5,019 nucleotides of DNA from Bacteroidota bacterium (GTDB taxonomy: Bacteria > Bacteroidota > Bacteroidia > Bacteroidales > VadinHA17), in the NCBI GenBank assembly GCA_030613125.1, contig JAUWMO010000267.1, forward strand, positions 1-5,019, read 5' to 3'. The position numbers and the translations under genes were made by a program. The notes beneath the pieces were generated by a model that did no database searches, was not told the DNA's origin, and was given only the letters and a program-made list of their open reading frames with translations. Positions 1 to 5,019 of the stretch are shown here, one piece after another; within the stretch, counting starts at the first letter, position 1; each line of letters begins with the position of its first letter.

Positions 1-16
1 CATTTTAGGCATTTAG

Positions 17-106
17 ATCCCGAATAGCTTCTGCCTGCCATAGGCATCCTCCAAAGGAGTCCTTTGGACCTGTGGGAAAAGGCATCGCTTTGCGAGCTTT
101 CGGGAT
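17..106. repeat. Folded palindromic block with ATCCCGAA/TTCGGGAT ends
   Basis: The ends ATCCCGAATAGCT (17-29) and AGCTTTCGGGAT (95-106) are complementary over 12 bases with one extra base on the left. Between them lie TGCC-ATA-GGCA (36-46), TCCAAAGGA-G-TCCTTTGGA (50-68, a perfect 9-bp stem) and TCGC-TTT-GCGA (85-95). No reading frame is supported in the first 339 bases. The block looks like a dispersed intergenic repeat able to form a cloverleaf-like fold; it is not a tRNA, since it has neither the anticodon arm nor the T-arm consensus. Confidence 0.6.
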
Positions 107-133
107 TAATTACTCGCTTCGCTCATGAGATCG

Positions 134-151
134 CCCTGATAGCCATCGGGG
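134..151. repeat. Short hairpin CCCTGAT-AGCC-ATCGGGG
   Basis: CCCTGAT (134-140) and ATCGGGG (145-151) are complementary at 6 of 7 positions around a 4-base loop. It is one of three adjoining palindromic blocks in the first 210 bases. Confidence 0.45.
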
Positions 152-159
152 CTAAGTTC

Positions 160-210
160 GACTAAACACTTTTATTTCTCCGTCAGTTGACGGATCATAA
201 AAGTGTAGTC
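160..210. repeat. Nested inverted repeat, possible transcript hairpin
   Basis: ACACTTTTAT (166-175) pairs perfectly with ATAAAAGTGT (197-206). Inside it CCGTCA (180-185) pairs with TGACGG (188-193) around a 2-base loop. GACTA (160-164) and TAGTC (206-210) extend the outer stem after a small bulge. It lies about 130 bp downstream of the oxidoreductase stop. There is no following T-run, so it is not a classical intrinsic terminator; it could still stabilise the 3' end of the transcript or be a REP-like repeat. Confidence 0.7.
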
Positions 211-211
211 T

Positions 212-335
212 CATTAACTTTAGCTCACTTTTAACTTCTTCTCAACTTTAGTCACTTTAGCTCACTTTAGCCACTTCTTCATTTAGTCACTTTAGCTCAC
301 TTTAGTCACTTCATCATTTAGTCACTTAAAACTTT
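212..335. repeat. Tandem array of ACTTTAG/TTTAGTC units
   Basis: A 9-10-base unit of the form ACTTTAG(T/C)TC repeats with variants, mixed with a 16-base unit ACTTC(T/A)TCATTTAGTC. Two adjacent 35-bp super-units, 254-288 and 289-323, match at 33 of 35 positions. The array begins almost directly after the oxidoreductase stop codon, so it is probably transcribed as part of the 3' tail. On the transcript strand it reads AAGTGACTAAAGTGAGC and similar. Confidence 0.85.
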
Positions 336-339
336 AGCA

Positions 340-2247
340 TTAGCTTACGCAACGTATTTCAAAAATCCTTGCCAAAGCATCACCATTGGTCCGGTGAATA
401 TGCACACGAATGGACCCGGTCGAAACAGGTTCGATCTTATGCCGTACCATTCGTAAGTAATTATTATTCTTTTCCGCAATTTCAACCCATTTGCCATCTA
501 TCTCCGCCTTTATAGTATAATCAGCTATAGTTTCCGGTTGTGGGCCACGTGTCTGGCTAAAATATACACTATCCTCACCGCTGAGGAATAGAGTCCGGTT
601 CAGGCCTGAATCGAAGGTCAACTGTATTTCGCTGATTTTTTGCACTTTCCCCCATTTTAACTGTATCCATGTTTTGCTTTTCTGTATTGGCGCCTGCCAT
701 TGATGTATTTTCTCATCGCCAATGTCGCGGTTGTAGCCATCGATAACATTTATAGCTTTACCCTGTACGGTTTCGGCAGAGGCAGTCACCTTTGCCTTTC
801 TTGCCAGGTCATCCGGGTCGTCGTTGCGAAAACCAATTATCGCCTGGTCATCTCTCAGGAGTTGTTGCTGAAATTTATGCAAAAGACCTTTATCGGCAGC
901 AATATCTTTCGGCAGGCAATCCTGCCCCACACAAAATGCAACCGCGGAACCGGCGGCCTGTCCAATAGCTGAGCATGTTGCCATGACCCGTGTGGAGGAA
1001 AAGGCCACATGAGAAGCGCTTATATTTCTGCCGGCCATCAATAAATTGCTGCGATTCTGGCTGTAAAGCGATCGCAAAGGAATGTGGTAAGGCTGGTTGA
1101 ACTGAATCTGCTGACATGGATTCAGATCATTCCGGTCAATACCTCCGGGCGGATGATCATCCATAGGCCAGCCACCATAAGCTACGCGATCGGCATAAAG
1201 TTCCGCACTTTCCATTTCCTGCTGGATCATTACATGATCACCAATGATACGGCGGCTTTCCCGTTTTCCGGGGATCATACCGACCCAATCGAGTGCCCAG
1301 TTAGCCGAGTCAGGATGATCACCACTGTTTTTTATATAATCCCACACACCTAAAACAATCCGTAATAATTCGTGACGAATTTTACGATTGTCCTTTATGG
1401 TATCCAGTTCACCACCCCATTCAATCCACCAATAGCCATATTCCCATGAATTAATGCGACGATACTTAAAATCCTCTTTGTTAAACTTACGGGCCCAGTC
1501 AGGGGCTGTGAATGGCATAGGACGGTCGTGTTTCTTTGAAAAAAACAGAATACTATTACCCATGGTTTTTTTATCGCTTTTATCCGGGGCCAAGGATTCA
1601 CCAAAAACATCCTTACCTTCACGACCGCGCATGTGTTTGGCAGATACCAGCGCCGCTAAGGTTGCATCTCCTGTACAATCGATAAAGTACCTGGCATTTA
1701 TCTCGTATGTTTCTTCCAATAAGGGGCAAATCGCTTTAACCGTAGTGATTTTACCGTTTTTCACCTTTGTTTCGATAATGGCTGTATCGAGTAAAAGAGT
1801 GATATTCTCCTCTGAAATGATTTTGTTATAAAGAAGCAGATCCCACATCTCGAACGAGCGCTGTAGGTTAGTGGCCGAATCGGTCAGTTTTAGTTCTTCA
1901 ATGATACCTGTTTCACGCCAAATTCGAAGTTGTTTGGGATTATTGGCGCCCAACGGATGCATACGGATCTCGCTACTCGAGTTGCCTCCCAACCGTGAAC
2001 GATTTTGCACCAGAATTACTGAAACGCCATTACGCGCGGCTGCAATGGCTGCACAAACTCCGGCTAACCCACCTCCGGCCACCACTACGTCTGCCTGTTT
2101 TTTCTTACTTGTGTAAACCTTATCGTCTGATTGAGCTGGAAGCGACTGACTGCCATTCGATTGGCCTAACACCGGGTCAAACCCGGCAAGCAATGCCACA
2201 GATCCCATGCCAACGCCTTTCAGAAAATCTCTTCTTTTATGAGACAT
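340..2247 (-). CDS. Tat-exported FAD-dependent oxidoreductase with C-terminal discoidin-like domain
   Basis: This 635-residue protein is predicted to be a periplasmic or surface flavoprotein; its substrate is unknown. The N-terminus has a twin-arginine signal (RRDFLK at residues 5-10, then a short hydrophobic stretch to about 28), so it should be exported folded with FAD bound. A Rossmann dinucleotide site follows (DVVVAGGGLAG, 53-63; then AAIAAARNG and LGGNSS near 86-91). The YFIDCTGDA motif (about 188-195) and the C-terminal cap MAGRNISASHVAFSSTR (404-420) with IGQAAGSA match the FAD_oxidored family (PF12831). Residues about 483-635 look like a galactose-binding/F5-8 type C-like beta-sandwich, which could bind glycan. 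Homologues are often loosely named xanthan lyase, a label the sequence does not support. The start is chosen because the Tat motif begins at once and the upstream gene ends 28 bp before it. It is probably the second gene of the unit. Confidence 0.9.
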   Translation of the reverse strand: MSHKRRDFLKGVGMGSVALLAGFDPVLGQSNGSQSLPAQSDDKVYTSKKKQADVVVAGGGLAGVCAAIAAARNGVSVILVQNRSRLGGNSSSEIRMHPLGANNPKQLRIWRETGIIEELKLTDSATNLQRSFEMWDLLLYNKIISEENITLLLDTAIIETKVKNGKITTVKAICPLLEETYEINARYFIDCTGDATLAALVSAKHMRGREGKDVFGESLAPDKSDKKTMGNSILFFSKKHDRPMPFTAPDWARKFNKEDFKYRRINSWEYGYWWIEWGGELDTIKDNRKIRHELLRIVLGVWDYIKNSGDHPDSANWALDWVGMIPGKRESRRIIGDHVMIQQEMESAELYADRVAYGGWPMDDHPPGGIDRNDLNPCQQIQFNQPYHIPLRSLYSQNRSNLLMAGRNISASHVAFSSTRVMATCSAIGQAAGSAVAFCVGQDCLPKDIAADKGLLHKFQQQLLRDDQAIIGFRNDDPDDLARKAKVTASAETVQGKAINVIDGYNRDIGDEKIHQWQAPIQKSKTWIQLKWGKVQKISEIQLTFDSGLNRTLFLSGEDSVYFSQTRGPQPETIADYTIKAEIDGKWVEIAEKNNNYLRMVRHKIEPVSTGSIRVHIHRTNGDALARIFEIRCVS

Positions 2248-2275
2248 GATTTTTCTCGTGTTTTATGCCTTTACT
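2248..2275 (-). other. 28-bp operon junction between hydrolase and oxidoreductase genes
   Basis: Only 28 bases separate the TGA of the hydrolase gene from the ATG of the oxidoreductase gene, both on the minus strand. There is no hairpin or T-run to stop transcription. Just before the oxidoreductase start the mRNA-sense sequence is CACGAGAAAAATC, with at most a weak GAGA-like ribosome site, as is common in Bacteroidota. Co-transcription is therefore inferred. Confidence 0.65.
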
Positions 2276-3325
2276 TCATTTAAAAACAACCTGTTTAAGC
2301 TCTTCCATAAACTCTTCTGTCAAAGAGGATGCAAAAAAGAAAGTCACCCCATCTGCACCTTCCTCTCTAGCTACTTTTACTTCCTGTACTACTCCTTCTG
2401 GGGTGTTTTTATTATGTGATGAACGACATGCAATACCTGGATAAACTAAGCATTTTCCTTTTGTAGCTTTTACAGCTTCTTTTACTGATCTTCTGAACAT
2501 ATCTACGCTATTTGTATATTGCATAGGGCAGATAATATCAACAAGACCTTCATCTGCCCAAAGTTTCCAATCCTGACCGATTAAAATTTTAGCAGCATCA
2601 CCATCAGGGAAAACATCAACACCCAAAACAGCATCTTTTCCAGACTTATCAATAATATCCTTGATTTCCCTTACAAGTGTTGTTACTTGTTTGGCATTCC
2701 AACTTAACCACTCACACCAGATCATGCTTCCGGAATCAAATTTTCCTTCAAACGGAGAATAGCCTGATTCTTTTTTAAATGCTTCACATGTAGCTTTATC
2801 ATAGCTGAATCCCTGATTTACCTGAAAACGGATATAATCAAGATGGATGCCGTCAATATCGTATTTTAATGCTTCCGATACTTGCTTCGCAAAATATTCC
2901 TTGACTCCGGGATGCGCTATATTAAGATTGGGATAAATTTCTCCCTTTATACCCCGGATCAGCCATTCCGGATGTTCTTTAATTTCTCCTTCTAGTTTCT
3001 GTCCTCCACCAGGAGTAAAGATCGGATGGACCTTCATGTTCCTTTCATGGGCTTCTTCCAGGAACACTGCAAGGAAGTCCCATTTTTTCTGATGCTGTGA
3101 CATCATACTGCTAAAACAAAAAAGGTGGTTGATACCTATTTCAGCATAGTCATCCAACATATCTTTCATCTGGATTAAAGCTTCAGCTTTCTCCTCGTTA
3201 AAAATACTAGAGCTTATCCAAACCGCCCTCCCTTCTTCATTGGATTCCGGCTGTGAAAAAAGGCCAAATGGCATAATTATAAGGATAATAATAATTATTC
3301 CTGCAAAGGATCTTGATTTTTTCAT
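2276..3325 (-). CDS. Secreted GHL10-like (DUF187-type) putative glycoside hydrolase
   Basis: This 349-residue protein has a Sec signal peptide: KK at residues 2-3, a very hydrophobic I/L-rich core at 9-19, and likely cleavage near FSQ (23-25). No lipobox cysteine is present, so it is expected in the periplasm or outside the cell. The mature part starts with GRAVWISSS (32-40) and reads as one TIM barrel of the glycosyl-hydrolase-like 10 family (PF02638). The family signature DGIHLDYIRF lies at 158-167, with D158, H161, D163 and R166 as candidate active-site residues. GVDVFPDG (235-242) and CPMQYTN (266-272) are further conserved strand ends. E. coli DigH (YddW), which acts on peptidoglycan glycan strands, is a family member as I recall, but the substrate here may be another polysaccharide. 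The gene precedes the oxidoreductase by 28 bp on the same strand. Family fold call is strong; the reaction is inferred. Confidence 0.87.
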   Translation of the reverse strand: MKKSRSFAGIIIIILIIMPFGLFSQPESNEEGRAVWISSSIFNEEKAEALIQMKDMLDDYAEIGINHLFCFSSMMSQHQKKWDFLAVFLEEAHERNMKVHPIFTPGGGQKLEGEIKEHPEWLIRGIKGEIYPNLNIAHPGVKEYFAKQVSEALKYDIDGIHLDYIRFQVNQGFSYDKATCEAFKKESGYSPFEGKFDSGSMIWCEWLSWNAKQVTTLVREIKDIIDKSGKDAVLGVDVFPDGDAAKILIGQDWKLWADEGLVDIICPMQYTNSVDMFRRSVKEAVKATKGKCLVYPGIACRSSHNKNTPEGVVQEVKVAREEGADGVTFFFASSLTEEFMEELKQVVFK

Positions 3326-3340
3326 GATATTGGTTTTAAT

Positions 3341-3372
3341 AAATTGTTAAACTGTTAAATTGTTAAATTGTT
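3341..3372. repeat. Four tandem copies of AAATTGTT before the hydrolase gene
   Basis: AAATTGTT, AAACTGTT, AAATTGTT, AAATTGTT follow each other without gaps, beginning 15 bases upstream of the hydrolase start. On the transcript strand they read AACAATTT. The array lies where the 5' leader or the promoter is expected, so copy-number change could affect expression; that is inference. Confidence 0.85.
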
Positions 3373-3421
3373 AATTGCACTTTTTATCCTGATGCGGTTT
3401 CCGATCTAATGTACGGGGAAG

Positions 3422-3466
3422 GCCCAGTGAAATCCGTGAATGCGGAACGTCGTTATTTCACGGGGC
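3422..3466. repeat. 45-bp inverted repeat upstream of the hydrolase gene
   Basis: GCCCAGTGAAAT (3422-3433) pairs with ATTTCACGGGGC (3455-3466) at 11 of 12 positions, with a small inner CCG...CGG stem (3434-3436 and 3443-3445). It is GC-rich within AT-rich DNA and about 100 bp from the hydrolase start. It may be a REP-like repeat or an operator; no regulator is encoded nearby. Confidence 0.6.
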
Positions 3467-3746
3467 AGGACTTAGTATTTCCATACTCCAAAAACATCTT
3501 TAATTCATGCTATTATGATTCCCGGATATATTCTAAAATGTTGCATTAAAAATAACAAATTTTCCTTCAAAGATGTCTGATTTTAATTAAATCTTATTCC
3601 AAAAAAGTAAAAAGAACAATAGTTACAAGCTTGTCTTAAATTGTTTTAATGTTGCTTCGTAGAATCTTGTAATAGTGAATGGAAGGATGAAGGAGTAAAG
3701 AGGTGCAGAAGGTTTTTAGTAAGAAGTAGCCGTATAGTTTATTGCA
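3467..3746. other. AT-rich intergenic DNA with no recognised feature
   Basis: This stretch has no reading frame with protein-like character on either strand. A convincing Bacteroidota promoter pair (TTTG and TAnnTTTG, or the reverse) was not found for either divergent neighbour, although promoters for both the hydrolase unit and the GIY-YIG gene are expected somewhere between 3326 and 3853. Confidence 0.5.
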
Positions 3747-3842
3747 GATTGCTTCCCCGCCGGCCTTGCTTTTTAATAATTGACAATATTTGTTAATATT
3801 GTGCAGTACCTTGAAAATGAGTAAGGTCGGCGGATCGCAATG
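3747..3842. repeat. Large imperfect palindrome upstream of the GIY-YIG gene
   Basis: The left arm CCGCCGGCCTTGCT (3757-3770) pairs with AGTAAGGTCGGCGG (3820-3833) at 12 of 14 positions. ATTGC at 3748-3752 pairs with GCAAT at 3837-3841 further out. In the loop, ACAATATT (3783-3790) and AATATTGT (3795-3802) form a perfect 8-bp stem with a 4-base loop. The GC-rich outer arms stand out from the AT-rich surroundings. It could be a REP-like recognition structure, an end of the GIY-YIG element, or a transcript hairpin. Confidence 0.7.
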
Positions 3843-4178
3843 ACAAATCTTTTATGAAAGGAAACATTTATATTTTAACAACTCAGAGAAACACGGTTCT
3901 CTATACCGGCGTGACAAGTGATTTAAAGGGGCGAATAAATAATCACAAGATTAAAAAATATCCGAACTCATTCTCAGCGAGATACAATATTGATAAACTG
4001 GTTTATTATAAGAAGTTCCAAACAATGGCAGCGGCCATCAGGCGGGAAAAACAGATTAAAGCCGGGTCAAGACAAAAGAAAATTGATCTCATAAACAGCA
4101 TGAATCCGGAATGGAATGATTTGTCTGATAACCTTTAGTAAAATACCATTAAACCTAATAAATACCCAGTCATTGCGA
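3835..4178. mobile_element. Candidate GIY-YIG cassette bounded by 10-bp inverted repeats
   Basis: TCGCAATGAC at 3835-3844 is the exact reverse complement of GTCATTGCGA at 4169-4178. The two copies enclose the GIY-YIG gene tightly, 9 bp before its start and 30 bp after its stop. Sequences of the type ATTGC...GCAATGAC are, from memory, common dispersed intergenic repeats around such genes in Bacteroidota. No transposase and no clear target duplication is seen. A cassette is the inference; the inverted repeat is observed. Confidence 0.5.
3854..4138 (+). CDS. Small GIY-YIG domain nuclease
   Basis: This 94-residue protein is a single GIY-YIG catalytic domain, the usual full length for the stand-alone bacterial family (UPF0213-like). 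The first motif is IYIL (residues 5-8), standing in for GIY, and the second is LYTGV (16-20), standing in for YIG. They are followed by the catalytic-type arginine R27 and H31, and by the conserved glutamate E65 in RREKQIK. The tail GSRQKKIDLINSMNPEW is typical of the family. Family knowledge says the fold cleaves DNA with one metal ion; this subgroup has no settled role. No key residue is lost, so it may be active. It faces opposite to the hydrolase gene, has no operon partner, and sits between inverted GCAATGAC/GTCATTGC ends, suggesting a small dispersed cassette. No clear ribosome site or promoter is visible. Domain call is strong; mobility is inference. Confidence 0.9.
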   Translation: MKGNIYILTTQRNTVLYTGVTSDLKGRINNHKIKKYPNSFSARYNIDKLVYYKKFQTMAAAIRREKQIKAGSRQKKIDLINSMNPEWNDLSDNL

Positions 4179-4239
4179 GGGAAATAGAGAAGTGGACCAC
4201 CTTCCAATACTCAGTGTAATAAGAGCCGTGCGTGGGAAT

Positions 4240-4551
4240 TTAACGGTTTACAACCAACTGCTTCACTACGATTTTTTCACCGGCTGTGAAATGAACAAAG
4301 TAAACCCCGTTTTGAAATATTTTTACTAAAAGTTTATCTGTAAAGTTTGTCCTGTATTAATAGTTGTTGTTTTATGAAAATCAATGCTCAGGCTTCGACC
4401 GGAAACATCCGTTTTTCTATTTACGTCCTGAACAGGTTCGTTATTAATTAAAACAGTAACATTTTCTTCTTCCCAGCGTACCACACGGATATGTATAGTG
4501 TAAGGCAGGTTGGTTTACTAAACCGTTTTTATTAATCTCGTGTTTAGGATA
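4240..4551 (-). pseudogene. Frameshifted remnant of a secreted protein with T9SS-like C-terminal sorting domain
   Basis: Reading the minus strand, three adjoining frame segments give protein-like sequence but no intact gene. At 4551-4513 one frame reads YPKHEINKNGLVN. At 4514-4326 a second reads 62 residues, including LPYTIHIRVVRWEEENVTV and SLSIDFHK, then ends at TAG. At 4356-4240 a third reads LLVKIFQNGVYFVHF, TAGEKIVVKQLVVNR and a stop. The last piece has the GxYfV...G.k.vvKklv pattern of type A T9SS sorting domains, which direct proteins through the outer membrane of Bacteroidota. Two frameshifts and the lack of a start show that the gene is broken. Its 5' end stops 16 bp from the MITE-like element at 4567-4802. 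The parent enzyme cannot be identified; a sequencing error could explain at most part of the damage. Confidence 0.6.
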
Positions 4552-4658
4552 TCAATTATTTGAGATTTAAATTAACGTGAGTTCGATATAATAACCATTA
4601 ATATTCAGCAATTTATATTTTATTGTTTTTTTAATTTAGTGAATTCTTTGTGTCTTGG

Positions 4659-4676
4659 TCCCGAAAGCTTTCGGGA
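4659..4676. repeat. Perfect 18-bp palindrome inserted in the MITE-like element
   Basis: TCCCGAAAGCTTTCGGGA is perfectly self-complementary. It interrupts a segment that would otherwise read CTTTGTGTCTTGGTGGCAA; the opposite arm of the element reads, on the other strand, CTTTGTGCCTTAGTGGCAG with no interruption. GGT stands on both sides (4657-4659 and 4678-4680). The 12-mer AGCTTTCGGGAT at 4666-4677 occurs again at 95-106. Confidence 0.8.
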
Positions 4677-4710
4677 TGGTGGCAATTTTTTAAACTAAAT
4701 ACCTGCCACT

Positions 4711-4732
4711 AAGGCACAAAGGCACGAAGGCC
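4711..4732. repeat. Short tandem AAGGCAC units inside the MITE-like element
   Basis: AAGGCAC occurs at 4711-4717 and 4719-4725, followed by a diverged AAGGCCAC at 4727-4734, giving a period of 8 bases. The reverse-strand version, CTTCGTGCCTTTGTGCCTT, is a form commonly met as dispersed intergenic DNA in Bacteroidota, as far as I recall. Confidence 0.5.
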
Positions 4733-4802
4733 ACACAAAGAAAATTACTGATAATTAATAAATTATAAGAATCAGGCCTATATCGAACTCACGTTAAATT
4801 AA

Positions 4803-5019
4803 TTTTTCAAGTTAGTTCAGTAAAATCAAAAAACCAAAGAAAAATTAATAAATCCCTTTTTACATCATATTATCCATTCAGGGCAAACGCATTATAATTA
4901 TTAACAATAGCCTGTTAATAAATTAGGCTTAAATATTTGATATTCAGGACCTTATATTTGTTTTTCCCGATAAAAAATGTTATATTTATTTGATAATCAA
5001 ATACTTATAGCATGAATAG
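4803..5019. other. AT-rich flank with no supported gene
   Basis: The right end is strongly A/T-rich and has stops in every frame. TATATTTG at 4953-4960 matches the Bacteroidota -7 consensus TAnnTTTG on the plus strand, but the nearest upstream TTTG (4936-4939) is spaced about 13 bases away instead of about 19-21. It could be upstream DNA of a gene starting near or past the window edge. Confidence 0.35.

Larger units (their letters stand above)
4567..4802. mobile_element. MITE-like non-coding element with 24-bp terminal inverted repeats
   Basis: The ends 4567-4590 and 4779-4802 are inverted copies matching at 23 of 24 positions; the core TTAACGTGAGTTCGATATA (4572-4590, reverse complement at 4779-4797) is perfect over 19 bp. 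The 188-bp interior has no open reading frame and itself folds: CTTTGTGT (4646-4653) can pair with ACACAAAG (4733-4740) or with CACAAAG (4715-4721). Small size, long terminal repeats and no transposase fit a non-autonomous miniature element moved in trans. No convincing target duplication can be read, apart from A/T-rich TTAA-like edges. Confidence 0.7.

Noticed and set aside
17..106. tRNA or other structured RNA gene
   Set aside because: The stem-loops resemble a cloverleaf in outline, but the anticodon and T-arm consensus bases are absent and the ends match a dispersed palindrome.
160..210. Intrinsic terminator of the hydrolase-oxidoreductase unit
   Set aside because: There is no T-run after the stem in the direction of transcription and the stem is interrupted, so it is recorded only as a possible hairpin.
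212..335. CRISPR array
   Set aside because: Repeats adjoin with no unique spacers and vary in unit length, so this is a simple tandem array with no cas gene nearby.
700..2249. Several open frames of 75-125 codons on both strands overlapping the oxidoreductase gene
   Set aside because: They lie inside the well-supported flavoprotein gene in other frames, show no family motifs and have shadow-like composition.
3780..3802. TTGACA (3780-3785) and TAATATTG (3794-3801) as a promoter for the GIY-YIG gene
   Set aside because: The spacing is too short for either the sigma-70 type or the Bacteroidota TTTG/TAnnTTTG type, and the bases are better explained by the 8-bp hairpin stem.
5012..5019. ATG near the right edge that could start a plus-strand gene
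   Set aside because: Only two full codons are visible and there is no ribosome site or correctly spaced promoter pair, so a gene cannot be supported.

Overview
The window looks like chromosomal DNA from a Bacteroidota bacterium, plausibly a polysaccharide-degrading member near Marinilabiliales/Prolixibacteraceae; this placement is inference. The reasons are AT-rich intergenic DNA, the exported GHL10-type hydrolase, a decayed reading frame ending like a type IX secretion (T9SS) sorting domain, a small GIY-YIG nuclease gene in a repeat context, and dense short palindromes and tandem repeats of kinds common in such genomes.

Layout. Positions 1-339 carry no gene but are packed with structured repeats: a folded palindromic block (17-106), a small hairpin (134-151), a nested hairpin (160-210) and a tandem array built on ACTTTAG/TTTAGTC (212-335). 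Positions 340-3325 hold a two-gene minus-strand unit. A Sec-exported glycosyl-hydrolase-like TIM-barrel protein (3325-2276) comes first, and 28 bp later a Tat-exported FAD-dependent oxidoreductase with a C-terminal discoidin-like domain (2247-340). Positions 3326-3853 are intergenic, with an 8-bp tandem array just before the hydrolase gene, a 45-bp inverted repeat (3422-3466) and a palindrome (3747-3842) before a plus-strand GIY-YIG gene (3854-4138). That gene is framed by a 10-bp inverted repeat (3835-3844 and 4169-4178). Positions 4240-4551 on the minus strand are a frameshifted remnant of a protein ending like a T9SS sorting domain. Next is a 236-bp MITE-like element (4567-4802) with 24-bp terminal inverted repeats, itself interrupted by an 18-bp palindrome flanked by GGT on both sides. 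The last 217 bp are AT-rich with no supported gene.

How the genes work together. The hydrolase-like protein and the oxidoreductase are probably co-transcribed and both leave the cytoplasm, by different routes (Sec unfolded, Tat folded with FAD). This fits a periplasmic or surface step in glycan breakdown, but the substrate cannot be read from sequence. The rest of the window records repeat and element turnover: a GIY-YIG cassette, a MITE-like element, a palindrome inside it, and a decayed secreted-protein gene between them.
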